Shown piece by piece: positions 43,278 to 51,974 of a stretch of 64,000 nucleotides of DNA. Position 1 is the stretch's first letter. Each line of letters opens with the position of its first letter. This DNA is from JAWKIW01 sp046331175 (GTDB taxonomy: Bacteria; Actinomycetota; Acidimicrobiia; Acidimicrobiales; Acidimicrobilacustridaceae): assembly GCA_046331175.1 (NCBI GenBank), contig JAXLRI010000016.1, positions 70,165 through 134,164 on the forward strand. Reading direction: 5' to 3'. The position numbers were made by a program, and so were the translations under genes. The notes under the pieces are model-generated. The model had not been told where the DNA came from. It ran no database searches and saw nothing but the letters and a program-made list of their open reading frames with translations.

Positions 43278-43928
43278 GTGCGATCGCCCGAGGACGCCCG
43301 GCGCCACATGGTCGCCCGCCACCTGGCGGCCCGCGGGATCGCCGACCCGGCGGTGCTGGCCGCCATGGCGGCCGTCCCCCGGGAGGCGTTCGTGCCCCCC
43401 GGCGAGCGCGAGCAGGCCTACGAGGACCGCGCCCTGCCGATCGCCGAGGGCCAGACCATCTCCCAGCCCTACGTGGTGGCCCTCATGGCCGAGGCCCTCG
43501 AGCTGGCGCCGACCGACCGGGTGCTCGAGGTCGGCACCGGCTCGGGCTACGCCGCCGCGGTCCTGGCCCGGTGCGCGGGGTCCGTGGTGTCGGTCGAGCG
43601 GGTGCCGGCGCTGGCGTCGGCGGCGGTCGACGTGCTGGCCGAGCTGGGGGTGACCGGGGTCGAGGTCCGCGTGGCCGACGGGACCCTCGGCTGGCCGCCG
43701 GCCGCGCCGTACGACGCCATCGTGGTCACCGCCGGTGGCCCCGACGTGCCGGCCGCCCTGGTCGACCAGCTGGCACCGGGTGGGCGGCTGGTCATGCCGG
43801 CCGGCCCGCCCGGGGGGCAGCGCCTGGTGCGGGTCCGGCGGGCGTCGGACGGTCGGGTCGCGCCACCCGAGGACCTCGGCGGGGTGGCGTTCGTCCCGCT
43901 CATCGGCGAGCAGGGCTGGTCGTCGTGA
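43278..43928 (+). CDS. pcm: Protein-L-isoaspartate O-methyltransferase
   Basis: 216 residues from GTG 43278; TACGGT at 43266-43271 plus 6 nt suggests a leaderless mRNA. PCMT repairs isoaspartyl residues in aged proteins using SAM. The family start MVARHLAARGIADPAVLAAM and VPREAFVPPGEREQAYED is followed by ALPIAEGQTISQPYVVALMA, the SAM motif VLEVGTGSGYAAAVLAR, and LAPGGRLVMPAGPPGGQRLV. All hallmarks are present and the length is normal. Confidence 0.95.
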   Translation: MRSPEDARRHMVARHLAARGIADPAVLAAMAAVPREAFVPPGEREQAYEDRALPIAEGQTISQPYVVALMAEALELAPTDRVLEVGTGSGYAAAVLARCAGSVVSVERVPALASAAVDVLAELGVTGVEVRVADGTLGWPPAAPYDAIVVTAGGPDVPAALVDQLAPGGRLVMPAGPPGGQRLVRVRRASDGRVAPPEDLGGVAFVPLIGEQGWSS

Positions 43929-43986
43929 CGCCCCGACCCCGGGTGCGGGGTCGCGCCGTGGCGAGGTGGGGCAGCCGGCGGCGGGA

Positions 43987-44211
43987 TCAGCCGTGGGCGC
44001 AGGCGCAGCTGCCGCCACACGGTCCCGGGCTCGGGCCCGGGCCGGCCGAGGGTCCGTCGCCGGTGGCCGAGACCGAGGCGAACACCGACAGCAGCCGCAC
44101 CGCGTCGGCGTGGCCGGCGGCGCAGGTGGTGGGCTCGTCGGCGTCGGCCATCGACCGACGCCGCTCGAAGACCTCGTCGCAGGTGCGGCAGCGGTACTCG
44201 TAGGTGGGCAT
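43987..44211 (-). CDS. FmdB-type zinc ribbon protein
   Basis: 74 residues from ATG 44211. MPTYEYRCRTCDEVFERRRS is the FmdB/CxxC_CxxC_SSSS signature with the first zinc knuckle CRTC; the second is CAAGH, with His in place of the usual second Cys. The tail is Gly/Pro-rich and ends GGSCACAHG, adding three cysteines that could bind a further metal. Function of the family is loosely linked to transcription of formamidase genes, without proof here. It converges with pcm. Confidence 0.85.
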   Translation of the reverse strand: MPTYEYRCRTCDEVFERRRSMADADEPTTCAAGHADAVRLLSVFASVSATGDGPSAGPGPSPGPCGGSCACAHG

Positions 44212-44229
44212 CGGCGTCAGCCTAGGCCG

Positions 44230-45675
44230 TCAGCCGAGGCCCGCGGCCTGGCGGCCGGGCAGGGGATCGGCGCCGGCGGCCGAGGCATCGGGCGGCGAGC
44301 CGGGCGCCGGGGCCACCGGATCGACCGGCGGCAGGGTGGCCCCGGTGGGATCGGCCAGCTCCTCGAGCAGCGGCGTGGACGAGGCCGTCATGGCGTGGCC
44401 CGCCAAGACCTGGCCCTCGGTGACGTCGCGGTTCTGGGTGAAGTAGACGGACACGACCCGGTCGATCATCTCCGGGGTGAGCTCGGGTGGGACGTCGAAG
44501 TACTGGGCGATGGCGATGAGGATGGTGCAGACCGAGCCCGGCAGGTACGGCCGCAGGTCGCCGTCGCCCTTCTCCCGACTTGCCGTGCGCAGGTACTCGC
44601 TGGCGCCCGGGGCGATGGTGACGCCCTTGGCCTGGGCCACGCGGCGGAGCACCTCGTCGAACTCGTCGTCGGTGATCCCCGGAACCAGGATCTTGTTCTG
44701 GATGCGGCGGAAGAAGGCCTCGTCGCCGAGCGTGGCCGGCTCGAGGTTGGTGGAGAACACGACCTTGCAGTCGAAGGGGATCTCGAACTTCACGCCGTAG
44801 CTGAGCGACAGGTAGTCGAGCTGGCGGTCGAGCGGCACGATCCAGCGGTTGAGCAGCTGCTCGGGCGTCATCACCTGGCGCCCGAAGTCGTCGATGACGA
44901 GGACGCCGCCGGCGGCCTGCATCTGCAGCGGAGCGAGGTAGATGCCGTTGGTGGGCTCGAAGGTGAGGTCGAGCATGCCCTGGGTGAGCTCGCCACCAGC
45001 GACGATCGAGGGACGCTGGCAGGCCACCCAGCGCGGGTCGAGGTCCTCGGGCTGGTCGGGCAGGACCCGGTGGATGACGGGGTCGAAGACCGTGATGATC
45101 TGGCTGTCGACCTCGACGGCGCGGGGGACCAGGATCGGGTCGTCGTGGATCCGGATCAGCCGCTCGGCGATCGAGGTCTTGCCGGTGCCGGGCGGCCCGT
45201 AGAGGAACATGGCGCCCTCGGCCAGCAGCGCCGGCCCGAGCTCGTCGAGCAGGACGTGGTTGACGACCAGGTCGGAGAAGGCCTCCTGCATCGACGCCCG
45301 GGTGATCACCGGCGACGCGGTCTGGCGGCGCACCTGGGCGACGTAGTCGGCGAGCGACACGGGGGCGGCCGCCGCGTAGCGGCACATGGTCATGCGCTCG
45401 AGCGCCGCCTGTCGGCCGGTCTCGGACAGCTCGAGGATGTAGTTCATCCCGTCGAGGCCGATGACCTCGAGGTAGCGCAGGTCGCGCATCTCCTCGACGA
45501 CCTTGTTCATCAGCTGCGGGCTGAGGCAGAGGTTCTCGGCGAGCTGGTAGGTGGAGGTGCGACCCTCGAACAAGGCCCGGCGCAGGGCCAGGTCCTGGAT
45601 CAGGGCGTCGGGGATGCCGAGCTCCTCCACCGAGCGCGGGGCGCGGTGCTCGTCGATGGCGCTGGTGTCGCTCAC
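44230..45675 (-). CDS. AAA ATPase with N-terminal winged-helix-like region
   Basis: 481 residues from GTG 45675 behind GGAGGGA. Residues 15-100 contain ELGIPDALIQDLALRRALFE and a winged-helix-like stretch MNKVVEEMRDLRYLEVIGLD. The AAA core (about 150-370) has Walker A LYGPPGTGKTSIAERLIR, Walker B GGVLVIDDFGRQVMTPEQLL and sensor 1 KVVFSTNLEP, then an EAFFRRIQNKI arginine-finger-like motif. The last 60 residues are Pro/Ala-rich. This lone ATPase family occurs near Tad pilus genes in some bacteria; here it stands alone, 18 nt after the FmdB gene on the same strand. Partner unknown. Confidence 0.82.
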   Translation of the reverse strand: MSDTSAIDEHRAPRSVEELGIPDALIQDLALRRALFEGRTSTYQLAENLCLSPQLMNKVVEEMRDLRYLEVIGLDGMNYILELSETGRQAALERMTMCRYAAAAPVSLADYVAQVRRQTASPVITRASMQEAFSDLVVNHVLLDELGPALLAEGAMFLYGPPGTGKTSIAERLIRIHDDPILVPRAVEVDSQIITVFDPVIHRVLPDQPEDLDPRWVACQRPSIVAGGELTQGMLDLTFEPTNGIYLAPLQMQAAGGVLVIDDFGRQVMTPEQLLNRWIVPLDRQLDYLSLSYGVKFEIPFDCKVVFSTNLEPATLGDEAFFRRIQNKILVPGITDDEFDEVLRRVAQAKGVTIAPGASEYLRTASREKGDGDLRPYLPGSVCTILIAIAQYFDVPPELTPEMIDRVVSVYFTQNRDVTEGQVLAGHAMTASSTPLLEELADPTGATLPPVDPVAPAPGSPPDASAAGADPLPGRQAAGLG

Positions 45676-45792
45676 GGTGCTCCCTCCGAACGGCGTGGCC
45701 CTTCGCCGCCCTAGGCCAATCGGCCCAAGGGCGGTGGTTCTTGAGCGCCCGGGGGCATCGGCGGCGTCGAGGCCGGCCGTGGCCCCGCTGGG

Positions 45793-46794
45793 TCAGGGCC
45801 GCGATGCCGGGGTCATCTGGGCGGTGCGGTCGGGGTCGCGCTCGACGACCTCGCCGAGGGCCGCGTCGATGCGGGCCAGCAGCTCCGGCTCGAGGCGCAC
45901 GCCGGAGGCGCCGACGTTGTCGACCACCTGCTCGGGACGGGTGGCGCCGACGATGGCCGAGGCGACGTTCGGGTTCTGCAGGACCCAGGCGACGGCGAGC
46001 TGGGCCATGGTCAGGCCGGCATCGTCGGCGATCGGGCGCAGCTGCTGGACGCGCTCGAGCACCTCGTCGCGCAGGAAGCGCTTCACCATGACCTGCCCCT
46101 GCTCGTCGGTGGCCCGGGACGCCTCGGGCGGCGGCTGGCCGGGCAGGTACTTCCCGGTGAGCACGCCCTGGGCGATGGGCGACCACACGATCTGGGAGAC
46201 GCCCAGCTCCTCGCTGGTGGGGACCACCTCGGCCTCGATCACCCGCCACAGGGCGGAGTACTGGGGCTGGTTGGAGATGAGCTGGATGCCCAGCTCGGCG
46301 GCGAGGCCGTGGCCGGCCCGCAGCTGGTCGGCGGTCCACTCGGACACGCCGATGTAGAGCGCCTTGCCCTGGCGGACCACGTCGGCGAAGGCCTGCATGG
46401 TCTCCTCGAGCGGCGTCTCGTGGTCGTAGCGGTGGGCCTGGTACAGGTCGACGTAGTCGGTGCCGAGGCGCCGCAGCGAGCCGGCGATCGACTCCATGAT
46501 GTGCTTGCGGGACAGGCCGCGGTCGTTGGGCCCGGGACCGGTGGGCCAGTACACCTTGGTGAAGATCTCGAGGCCCTCGCGGCGCTGGCCCTTCAGGGCG
46601 GACCCGAGCACGGCTTCGGCCTTGGTGCCGGCGTAGACGTCGGCGGTGTCGAAGGTGGTGATGCCGGCGTCGAGGGCGGCGGCGACGCAGGCGTGGGCCG
46701 CCTCGTCCTCGACCTGGCCGCCGTGGGTGATCCAGTTGCCGTAGGAGATCTCGCTGACCTTCAGGCCGCTGTTGCCGAGGTACCGGTGTTCCAT
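45793..46794 (-). CDS. Aldo/keto reductase, potassium-channel beta-subunit type
   Basis: 333 residues from ATG 46794; on the minus strand TAGGGT plus 7 nt precedes the ATG, so probably leaderless. NADPH-dependent AKR TIM barrel: GLKVSEISYGNWITHGG, catalytic Asp/Tyr in FDTADVYAGTKAEAVLGSAL, Lys in IFTKVYWPTG, His in LYQAHRYDHETPLEETM, and cofactor motif VASAIVGATRPEQVVDN. Sequence style (NSGLKVSEIS, YQAHRYD) is that of AKR6/7-like general aldehyde reductases. Confidence 0.93.
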   Translation of the reverse strand: MEHRYLGNSGLKVSEISYGNWITHGGQVEDEAAHACVAAALDAGITTFDTADVYAGTKAEAVLGSALKGQRREGLEIFTKVYWPTGPGPNDRGLSRKHIMESIAGSLRRLGTDYVDLYQAHRYDHETPLEETMQAFADVVRQGKALYIGVSEWTADQLRAGHGLAAELGIQLISNQPQYSALWRVIEAEVVPTSEELGVSQIVWSPIAQGVLTGKYLPGQPPPEASRATDEQGQVMVKRFLRDEVLERVQQLRPIADDAGLTMAQLAVAWVLQNPNVASAIVGATRPEQVVDNVGASGVRLEPELLARIDAALGEVVERDPDRTAQMTPASRP

Positions 46795-46921
46795 GCCGGT
46801 CACCCTACGGGCGAGGCGCGTCGACTGCGCCGCCGTGCCTGACGGTCGGCCCACCGGCGGTGACGGGGACCACCGCGGCTGGGCCGGGTGCGGTGGGGGG
46901 CGGCGCGCCTACGTTGCGGGG

Positions 46922-48022
46922 GTGGACCCCGTGGAGCGCATCAGCCGCCGCAAGCTCGACCACCTCGAGCTGGCGGCGTCGGACCGCTCGCAGAGCCGCA
47001 CGCCGGCCGGCTGGGACGACGTGCACCTGGTGCCGCGGGCGCTGACCGAGGTGTCGCCCGCCGACGTCGACCTCTCGTGCTCCCTGGTGGGCCACGCGCT
47101 GGCCGCGCCGCTCGTGCTCGTGCCGATGACCGGCGGCCACCCCGACGCCGCCGCCCTCAACGCCACCCTCGGCGAGGCCGCCCAGCGGCTCGGCCTGCCC
47201 GTCGGCGTGGGCAGCCAGCGGGCCGCCCTGGTCGCACCCGAGCTGGCGCCCACCTTCGCAGCGGTGCGCGAGCGGGCGCCCGACGCGGTGGTGATCGGCA
47301 ACGTCGGCGCCGTGCAGCTGGTGCCCCAGGGCGACACCGCCCCGCTCGGGCCCGACGACCTCGTACGGGCCGTCGACATGGTGGACGCCGACCTGCTGTC
47401 GATCCACCTCAACGCCGTGCAGGAGCTGTTGCAGCCCGAGGGCGACCGGTTCGTGGGCCCGCTGCTGCCGGCGATCGAAGCGGCCGTCGAGGCCTGCCCC
47501 GTCCCGGTGATCGTGAAGGAGACCGGGGCCGGCGTCGATCGCGAGAGCGCCGACGCCATCGGCCGCCTGCGTCACCGGGGCCGGGGCGTCGCCGCCCTCG
47601 ACGTCGGGGGCGCCGGCGGCACGTCGTTCGCCCGCATCGAGGCGGCCCGGGCCGCCGACGAGGGCGCGGCGGAGGCTCGCCTGGGCGCGGTGTTCGCCGA
47701 CTGGGGCATTCCCACGGCGGCGTCGGTGCTGGAGGTGCGGGGCGCCGGGCTGCCGGTGATCGCCACCGGCGGCGTGCGCCACGGCCTCGACGCCGCCAAG
47801 GCGCTGGCCCTCGGTGCGTCGTTCTTCGGCGTCGGCCGCTACGCCATCACCGCGGCGATGCAGGGGCCTGCAGCGCTGGTCGACGCGCTCCGCGAGCTGG
47901 TCGACGAGCTGCGGCTGGCGCTTGTGCTGTGCGGCGCCCGCACCGTCGCCGACCTGCAGGCCACCCCACCGGTGCTGACCGGCACCACCCTCGCCTGGGC
48001 CGAGCAGCGCGGCCTCGTCTGA
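46922..48022 (+). CDS. fni: Type 2 isopentenyl-diphosphate delta-isomerase
   Basis: 366 residues from GTG 46922; TACGTT at 46910-46915 plus 6 nt suggests a leaderless mRNA. FMN-dependent isomerase of IPP and DMAPP, the entry to isoprenoid synthesis. Signatures: RISRRKLDHLELAA, VHLVPRALTEVSPADVDLSC, PLVLVPMTGGHPDAAALNAT, VGSQRAAL, LLSIHLNAVQELLQPEGDR, VIVKETGAGVDRESADAI, DVGGAGGTSFARIEA and PVIATGGVRHGLDAAKALAL. It borders the carotenoid genes and converges with crtB. Confidence 0.95.
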   Translation: MDPVERISRRKLDHLELAASDRSQSRTPAGWDDVHLVPRALTEVSPADVDLSCSLVGHALAAPLVLVPMTGGHPDAAALNATLGEAAQRLGLPVGVGSQRAALVAPELAPTFAAVRERAPDAVVIGNVGAVQLVPQGDTAPLGPDDLVRAVDMVDADLLSIHLNAVQELLQPEGDRFVGPLLPAIEAAVEACPVPVIVKETGAGVDRESADAIGRLRHRGRGVAALDVGGAGGTSFARIEAARAADEGAAEARLGAVFADWGIPTAASVLEVRGAGLPVIATGGVRHGLDAAKALALGASFFGVGRYAITAAMQGPAALVDALRELVDELRLALVLCGARTVADLQATPPVLTGTTLAWAEQRGLV

Positions 48023-48098
48023 CGCTCGGCGTCCAGCCCCCGGCCCCAGGCAGCGGTCCGCTGGTCCGCCGGTTCGCCACCCGCCGACCTCACGGTCC

Positions 48099-48153
48099 CC
48101 CGAACTTTGGAGGATTCGCGTCAAGGGGTGGCGCGGATCCTCCAAAGTTCGGG
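48099..48153. terminator. 17-21-17 hairpin, copy 1, between fni and crtB
   Basis: CCCGAACTTTGGAGGAT (48099-48115) and its perfect reverse complement (48137-48153) enclose a 21-nt loop. It lies between convergent genes and could end both transcripts; no T run follows, but a G-rich tract does. A second element with the same geometry and outer arms is at 54965-55019. Confidence 0.75.
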
Positions 48154-48167
48154 AATGGGAGGGGCGG

Positions 48168-48201
48168 CGGTGGGGTGGGCGGGGCGGTGGGGTGGGCGGG
48201 G
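48168..48201 (+). repeat. Perfect 17-bp tandem duplication, G-quadruplex-type
   Basis: CGGTGGGGTGGGCGGGG occurs at 48168-48184 and again at 48185-48201. It holds six runs of three or four G with loops of 1-4 nt, so the plus strand can form a G-quadruplex. It lies 14 bp after the hairpin and 4 bp before the crtB stop codon. Confidence 0.85.
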
Positions 48202-48205
48202 TTGG

Positions 48206-49141
48206 CTAGTGGGTGGCCATGGCGCGGGCGACGACGGCGGCCTTGCGCCACGCCGGGACGCGGGCCCGCTGGGAGAACACGTCGTAGTGGTTGGCCTCGA
48301 TGACGTCGAGGATCTCGCCGTAGAGCACGCGGGCGGCGCGGATGCAGCGAGCAGAGCTGGTCGGCAGGTGGGCGAGGCCGGTCTCGGCCACGGCGTACAG
48401 CTCGCGGCAGCGCCCCACCTCGTAGCGGGCCAGGTCGACCCAGGCGCCGTCGACGGTGCGCCGCCACGGGTCGGCGCCGAACTTCCGCAGGTCCTCCTGG
48501 GGCAGGTACACGCGGCCGCGGTCGAGGTCCTCGTTCACGTCGCGCAGGAAGTTGGTCAGCTGGAAGGCGTCGCCCAGGGCCCGGGCCGGCTCGAAGGCGG
48601 CGTCGGACAGCGGCTCGAGGACGGGCAGCATCATCTCGCCGATCACCGCCGCCGAGCCGTCCATGTAGTCCTGCAGGTCGGCGTAGGTCTCGTACTCGGT
48701 GACCGTCAGGTCCATCGCCATGGACCGCAGGAACCGCCGGAACATGTCGGGGTCCATGTCGAAGGCGTGGACGGTGTGGACCACCGCCTTGAGCACGAGG
48801 TCGTCGGATCGACCCCGCTCGAGGTCGGCGAAGAAGCGGTCGCCGAAGGAGGTCAGGGCGGCCTCGCGCTCGGCCACCGACGACCAGTCGGGGGCGTCGA
48901 CGATCTCGTCGGCGTAGCGAGCGAAGCCGTACAGGGCCCACACGTGGGGCCGCTTGATGGCCGGCAGGGCGTAGGCGGCCCAGTAGTAGGTGGTGCCGTG
49001 CTGGCGGTTGAGGGCGCGGCAGGCGGCGTAGCTCTCGTCGAGCGTGGGGACGGGGCCGTCGGTGCGGCGCTGGCGGTGGGGGACGATCTTGGCCGCCACC
49101 TCGGCCTCGGTCAGGCCGGTGGTCGGTCGGTCGGCCGTCAC
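48206..49141 (-). CDS. crtB: Phytoene synthase
   Basis: 311 residues from GTG 49141, chosen because GGAGG lies 6 nt upstream; ATG 49180 would add 13 residues. It joins two GGPP head to head into phytoene. YAACRALNRQHGTTYYWAAY opens the domain, FARYADEIVDAPDW holds the first Asp-rich motif (DEIVD), and LGDAFQLTNFLRDVNEDLDR the second (RDVNEDLDRGR). It is the last gene of crtE-crtI-crtB. Confidence 0.95.
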   Translation of the reverse strand: MTADRPTTGLTEAEVAAKIVPHRQRRTDGPVPTLDESYAACRALNRQHGTTYYWAAYALPAIKRPHVWALYGFARYADEIVDAPDWSSVAEREAALTSFGDRFFADLERGRSDDLVLKAVVHTVHAFDMDPDMFRRFLRSMAMDLTVTEYETYADLQDYMDGSAAVIGEMMLPVLEPLSDAAFEPARALGDAFQLTNFLRDVNEDLDRGRVYLPQEDLRKFGADPWRRTVDGAWVDLARYEVGRCRELYAVAETGLAHLPTSSARCIRAARVLYGEILDVIEANHYDVFSQRARVPAWRKAAVVARAMATH

Positions 49142-49187
49142 CGCCGGCCTCCGGCCTCGCCTCGTGGGTGTCGACGGCATCCCGTCA

Positions 49188-50669
49188 TCACCGGCCTCCC
49201 GCCGCGTAGCGGTCGACCCGTTCGGCGGCCAGGCGGCCCGACACCAGCACCATGGGCACGCCCACGCCGGGCAGCGTGCCCGAGCCGGCGAACACCAGGC
49301 CCGGCGCCTGCTTGTTCACGTTGTTGGGCCGGAACGGCCCGGTCTGGCGGAACAGGTGGGACAGGGCGAACGGCGTGCCCCGCTCCATGCCCTGGCGCTC
49401 CCAGTCGAGGGGGTCGACGAAGGCCTCGACCTCGATGTCGTCGGGGTAGCCGAGGGCGGCCACCTTGGCGGCGATGCTGTCGCGGAAGCGGCCGCGCTCG
49501 GCGGTCCAGTCGATGCGCCCGTCGAGGTTGGGCGTGGGCTCGAGCACGTAGAGCACGGTGCTGTCGTCGGGGGCCAGGCCCGGGTCGTCGACCGTCGGCA
49601 CGGTGACCAGGATCGACGGGTCGGGCATGCGGGTGCCGTCCTCGAGCAGCGAGCGGAAGGCGGCGTCCCACTGGCGGCCGAAGTGGATGTTGTGGTGGGC
49701 GACGTCGTCGGCCGGCTTGCCCTTGGCCCCGACGTGCCACACCACGCACGACGGCGAGTACTTCCCGGTGCGGGCCACGCGGGGCACCTTGAGGCCGGGG
49801 AGCAGCGTGCGGTAGGCGGCGGGCAGGTCGGGGTTGCACACCACGGCGTCGGCCCGCAGGACCTCGCCCGAGTCGAGGCGCACGCCCTGCACCTTCCCGG
49901 TGGAGCCGTGCTCGAGGAGGATGCGATCGACCGAGGTGTCGTAGCGGAAGCCGACGCCGGCCTTCTCGATGGCGTCGGCCAGGGCGGCGGGCACGGCGTG
50001 CATGCCGCCCTCGGGGAACCACACGCCCTTCACCGAGTCCATGTAGGTGATGACGCAGTAGATGGCCAGCGCCTGGTACGGCGCCAGGCCGGCGTACATC
50101 GACTGGAAGGAGAAGATGCGCTGCAGGCGCTCGTCGCTGAAGTACTTGGCGACGCGAGCCGAGAGCTTGCCGAAGCCGCCGTGGCGCAGCAGCTTCAGGG
50201 CTGGTGTCAGCGGCCAGGCGAGGTCGAGGGGCGAGTCGAAGTTGCGGTCGATGAAGTCGCCCATCTCGAGGCGGTAGAGCTGCTCGAGCCAGTCGCAGAA
50301 CTGGTGGAAGCCGGCGGCCTCGGCCGGACCGGCGAGGTCGCGGATCTCGCCGGCCATGCGCTCGCGGTCGTGCCAGATGCGCAGCTGCGAGCCGTCCTCG
50401 TAGACGGCCCGGTACATGGGGTCGACCGGGTGCAGCGTGAGGAAGTCCTCGGTGCGGGCGTCGACGGCGCGGAAGGCGTCGTCGATCAGGTCGACCATGG
50501 TGAGCACGGTGGGCCCGGTGTCGAAGCGGTAGCCGCCGAGCTCGAGGCGTCCGGCGCGACCGCCGGGGACCGACTCGCGCTCGACGACCAGCACCTCGTG
50601 GCCGGCCTTGCGCAGGTGGGCGGCGGTGGCGAGCCCGCCGAGTCCGGCGCCGACGACGATGACGTCCAC
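49188..50669 (-). CDS. crtI: Phytoene desaturase CrtI type
   Basis: 493 residues from GTG 50669 (GAGGAG upstream). FAD-dependent desaturation of phytoene towards lycopene. The dinucleotide motif VIVVGAGLGGLATAAHLRKA and VVERESVPGGRAGRLELGGY stand at the N-terminus, RFDTGPTVLTM follows, and the C-terminal FAD signature LVFAGSGTLPGVGVPMVLVS is complete (usual form AGAGTHPGAGVP). Normal length for bacterial CrtI. It lies 12 nt after crtE and 46 nt before crtB. Confidence 0.95.
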   Translation of the reverse strand: MDVIVVGAGLGGLATAAHLRKAGHEVLVVERESVPGGRAGRLELGGYRFDTGPTVLTMVDLIDDAFRAVDARTEDFLTLHPVDPMYRAVYEDGSQLRIWHDRERMAGEIRDLAGPAEAAGFHQFCDWLEQLYRLEMGDFIDRNFDSPLDLAWPLTPALKLLRHGGFGKLSARVAKYFSDERLQRIFSFQSMYAGLAPYQALAIYCVITYMDSVKGVWFPEGGMHAVPAALADAIEKAGVGFRYDTSVDRILLEHGSTGKVQGVRLDSGEVLRADAVVCNPDLPAAYRTLLPGLKVPRVARTGKYSPSCVVWHVGAKGKPADDVAHHNIHFGRQWDAAFRSLLEDGTRMPDPSILVTVPTVDDPGLAPDDSTVLYVLEPTPNLDGRIDWTAERGRFRDSIAAKVAALGYPDDIEVEAFVDPLDWERQGMERGTPFALSHLFRQTGPFRPNNVNKQAPGLVFAGSGTLPGVGVPMVLVSGRLAAERVDRYAAGGR

Positions 50670-50681
50670 GTCCCGCTCCTC

Positions 50682-51830
50682 TCAGTAGGCCCGGTCGGTG
50701 AGGAACCAGGCGAGGTCGACCAGGGCGTCTCGCACGTCGCCGGGCAGCGGGCCGTGGTGGACGGCGGCCTCGGCCTGGCGGCGCAGGTCGGCGATCTCGT
50801 CCTCGATGGCGGCCAGCGCCCCGGTGTCGACGACGACCTGCTGGATGGCGGCCACGCCGTCGTCGGTCAGCCCGGGCGTGCCGACCATGGCCAGCACGTC
50901 GGCCTGGCGCTGGTCGGCGCGCTCGCGGGCGATGGCCAGCATGGGGGTGGGCTTGCCTTCGCGGAGGTCGTCGCCCACCGGCTTGCCGACGGTGGCGGCA
51001 TCGCCGAACGCGCCCAGCACGTCGTCGCGCAGCTGGAAGGCGATGCCGATGGGCTCGCCGTAGCGGGCCAGGGCGTCGAACACGGCCGGCCCGGCGAGGG
51101 GGTCGGCCAGCGCCGCGCCCAGCTGCAGCGGCCGCTCGACCGTGTAGCGGCCGGACTTCATGCGGGCGATGAGGCGGGCCTGCTCACCGGTGGCGTGGCC
51201 GCGAGCGGTGCCGACGACGTCGAGGTACTGGCCGAGCATGAGCTCGACCCGCAGGTCGCGCCACACGCCGAGGGCGGGTTCGGGGGCCCCGGTGAGCAGG
51301 GCGTCGGCGTGGACGTGGGCGAGGTCGCCCACGAGGATGGCGACGCCCTCGCCGAAGCGCCGGCTCTCGCCCCGCCAGCCCTCGTCGGCGTGGCGGTCGG
51401 CCCAGGCGATGTGGGGGGTGGTGCGGCCGCGGCGGGTGTCGGCGCCGTCCATGACGTCGTCGTGGAGCAGCGCGAAGGCGTGCAGCAGCTCGAAGGCCAG
51501 GCCGGCGTCGTCGACCAGGGCAGCACCGGGCTCGCCGTCGGGGTCGGCTCCGGTGGCGGCGTAGCCCCAGTAGCAGAAGGTCGGTCGCAGTCGCTTGCCG
51601 CCGTCGAGCACCGCCCCCTCGAGCACGTCGAGGGGGTCGGCCAGCGTGGCGTCGACCCCGTGCCAGCGCAGCCGCTCGGCCCCGAGCAGGGACCGGAAGC
51701 GGGCCTCGACGCGGTCGGCGACGAGCGGGATGCGGCCGGGCAGCGATGACGTCGCGCTGGCCGTGGCGCGAGCCCCGCGGTCGGTGGCTGGCTCGCTCGA
51801 GGTGGTCGCGATGGTCTGGGCGAGACCCAT
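50682..51830 (-). CDS. crtE: Geranylgeranyl diphosphate synthase
   Basis: 382 residues from ATG 51830 with GGAGG 7 nt upstream. Polyprenyl synthase that condenses IPP to GGPP. First aspartate-rich motif ALLHDDVMDGADTRRGRTTP (DDxxD as DDVMD), second LRDDVLGAFGDAATVGKPVG (DDxxxxxGD-type), with GGKRLRPTFCYWGY before and SGRYTVERPLQLGAAL (K-S-x-Y-T) between. The 40-residue N-terminal stretch is Ala/Thr/Ser-rich. First gene of the crtE-crtI-crtB operon, divergent from crtYc. Confidence 0.95.
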   Translation of the reverse strand: MGLAQTIATTSSEPATDRGARATASATSSLPGRIPLVADRVEARFRSLLGAERLRWHGVDATLADPLDVLEGAVLDGGKRLRPTFCYWGYAATGADPDGEPGAALVDDAGLAFELLHAFALLHDDVMDGADTRRGRTTPHIAWADRHADEGWRGESRRFGEGVAILVGDLAHVHADALLTGAPEPALGVWRDLRVELMLGQYLDVVGTARGHATGEQARLIARMKSGRYTVERPLQLGAALADPLAGPAVFDALARYGEPIGIAFQLRDDVLGAFGDAATVGKPVGDDLREGKPTPMLAIARERADQRQADVLAMVGTPGLTDDGVAAIQQVVVDTGALAAIEDEIADLRRQAEAAVHHGPLPGDVRDALVDLAWFLTDRAY

Positions 51831-51859
51831 GGCCTGTCCTCCGGGGCTGGGGGCTGGAA

Positions 51860-51888
51860 TTAGCGCTAAAGTACCGGGCGATCCCGGT
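51860..51888. promoter_or_regulatory. Two adjacent palindromes in the crtE/crtYc control region
   Basis: TTAGCGCTAA (51860-51869) is a perfect 10-bp palindrome; ACCGGG-CGAT-CCCGGT (51873-51888) is a perfect dyad with a 4-nt spacer, 3 bp away. They lie 30-58 bp upstream of crtE in a 144-bp divergent gap. On the minus strand TACTTT overlaps both and may be the crtE -10. A smaller dyad GAACGGTGTTC (51955-51965) sits 9 nt before crtYc. Confidence 0.6.
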
Positions 51889-51974
51889 CGCACCTCGGGC
51901 CCAGCCGGCCGAAACATGGAATTCACCGGCCGCCGGATGCGCCACCTTCCCGAAGAACGGTGTTCACTGCCCCC

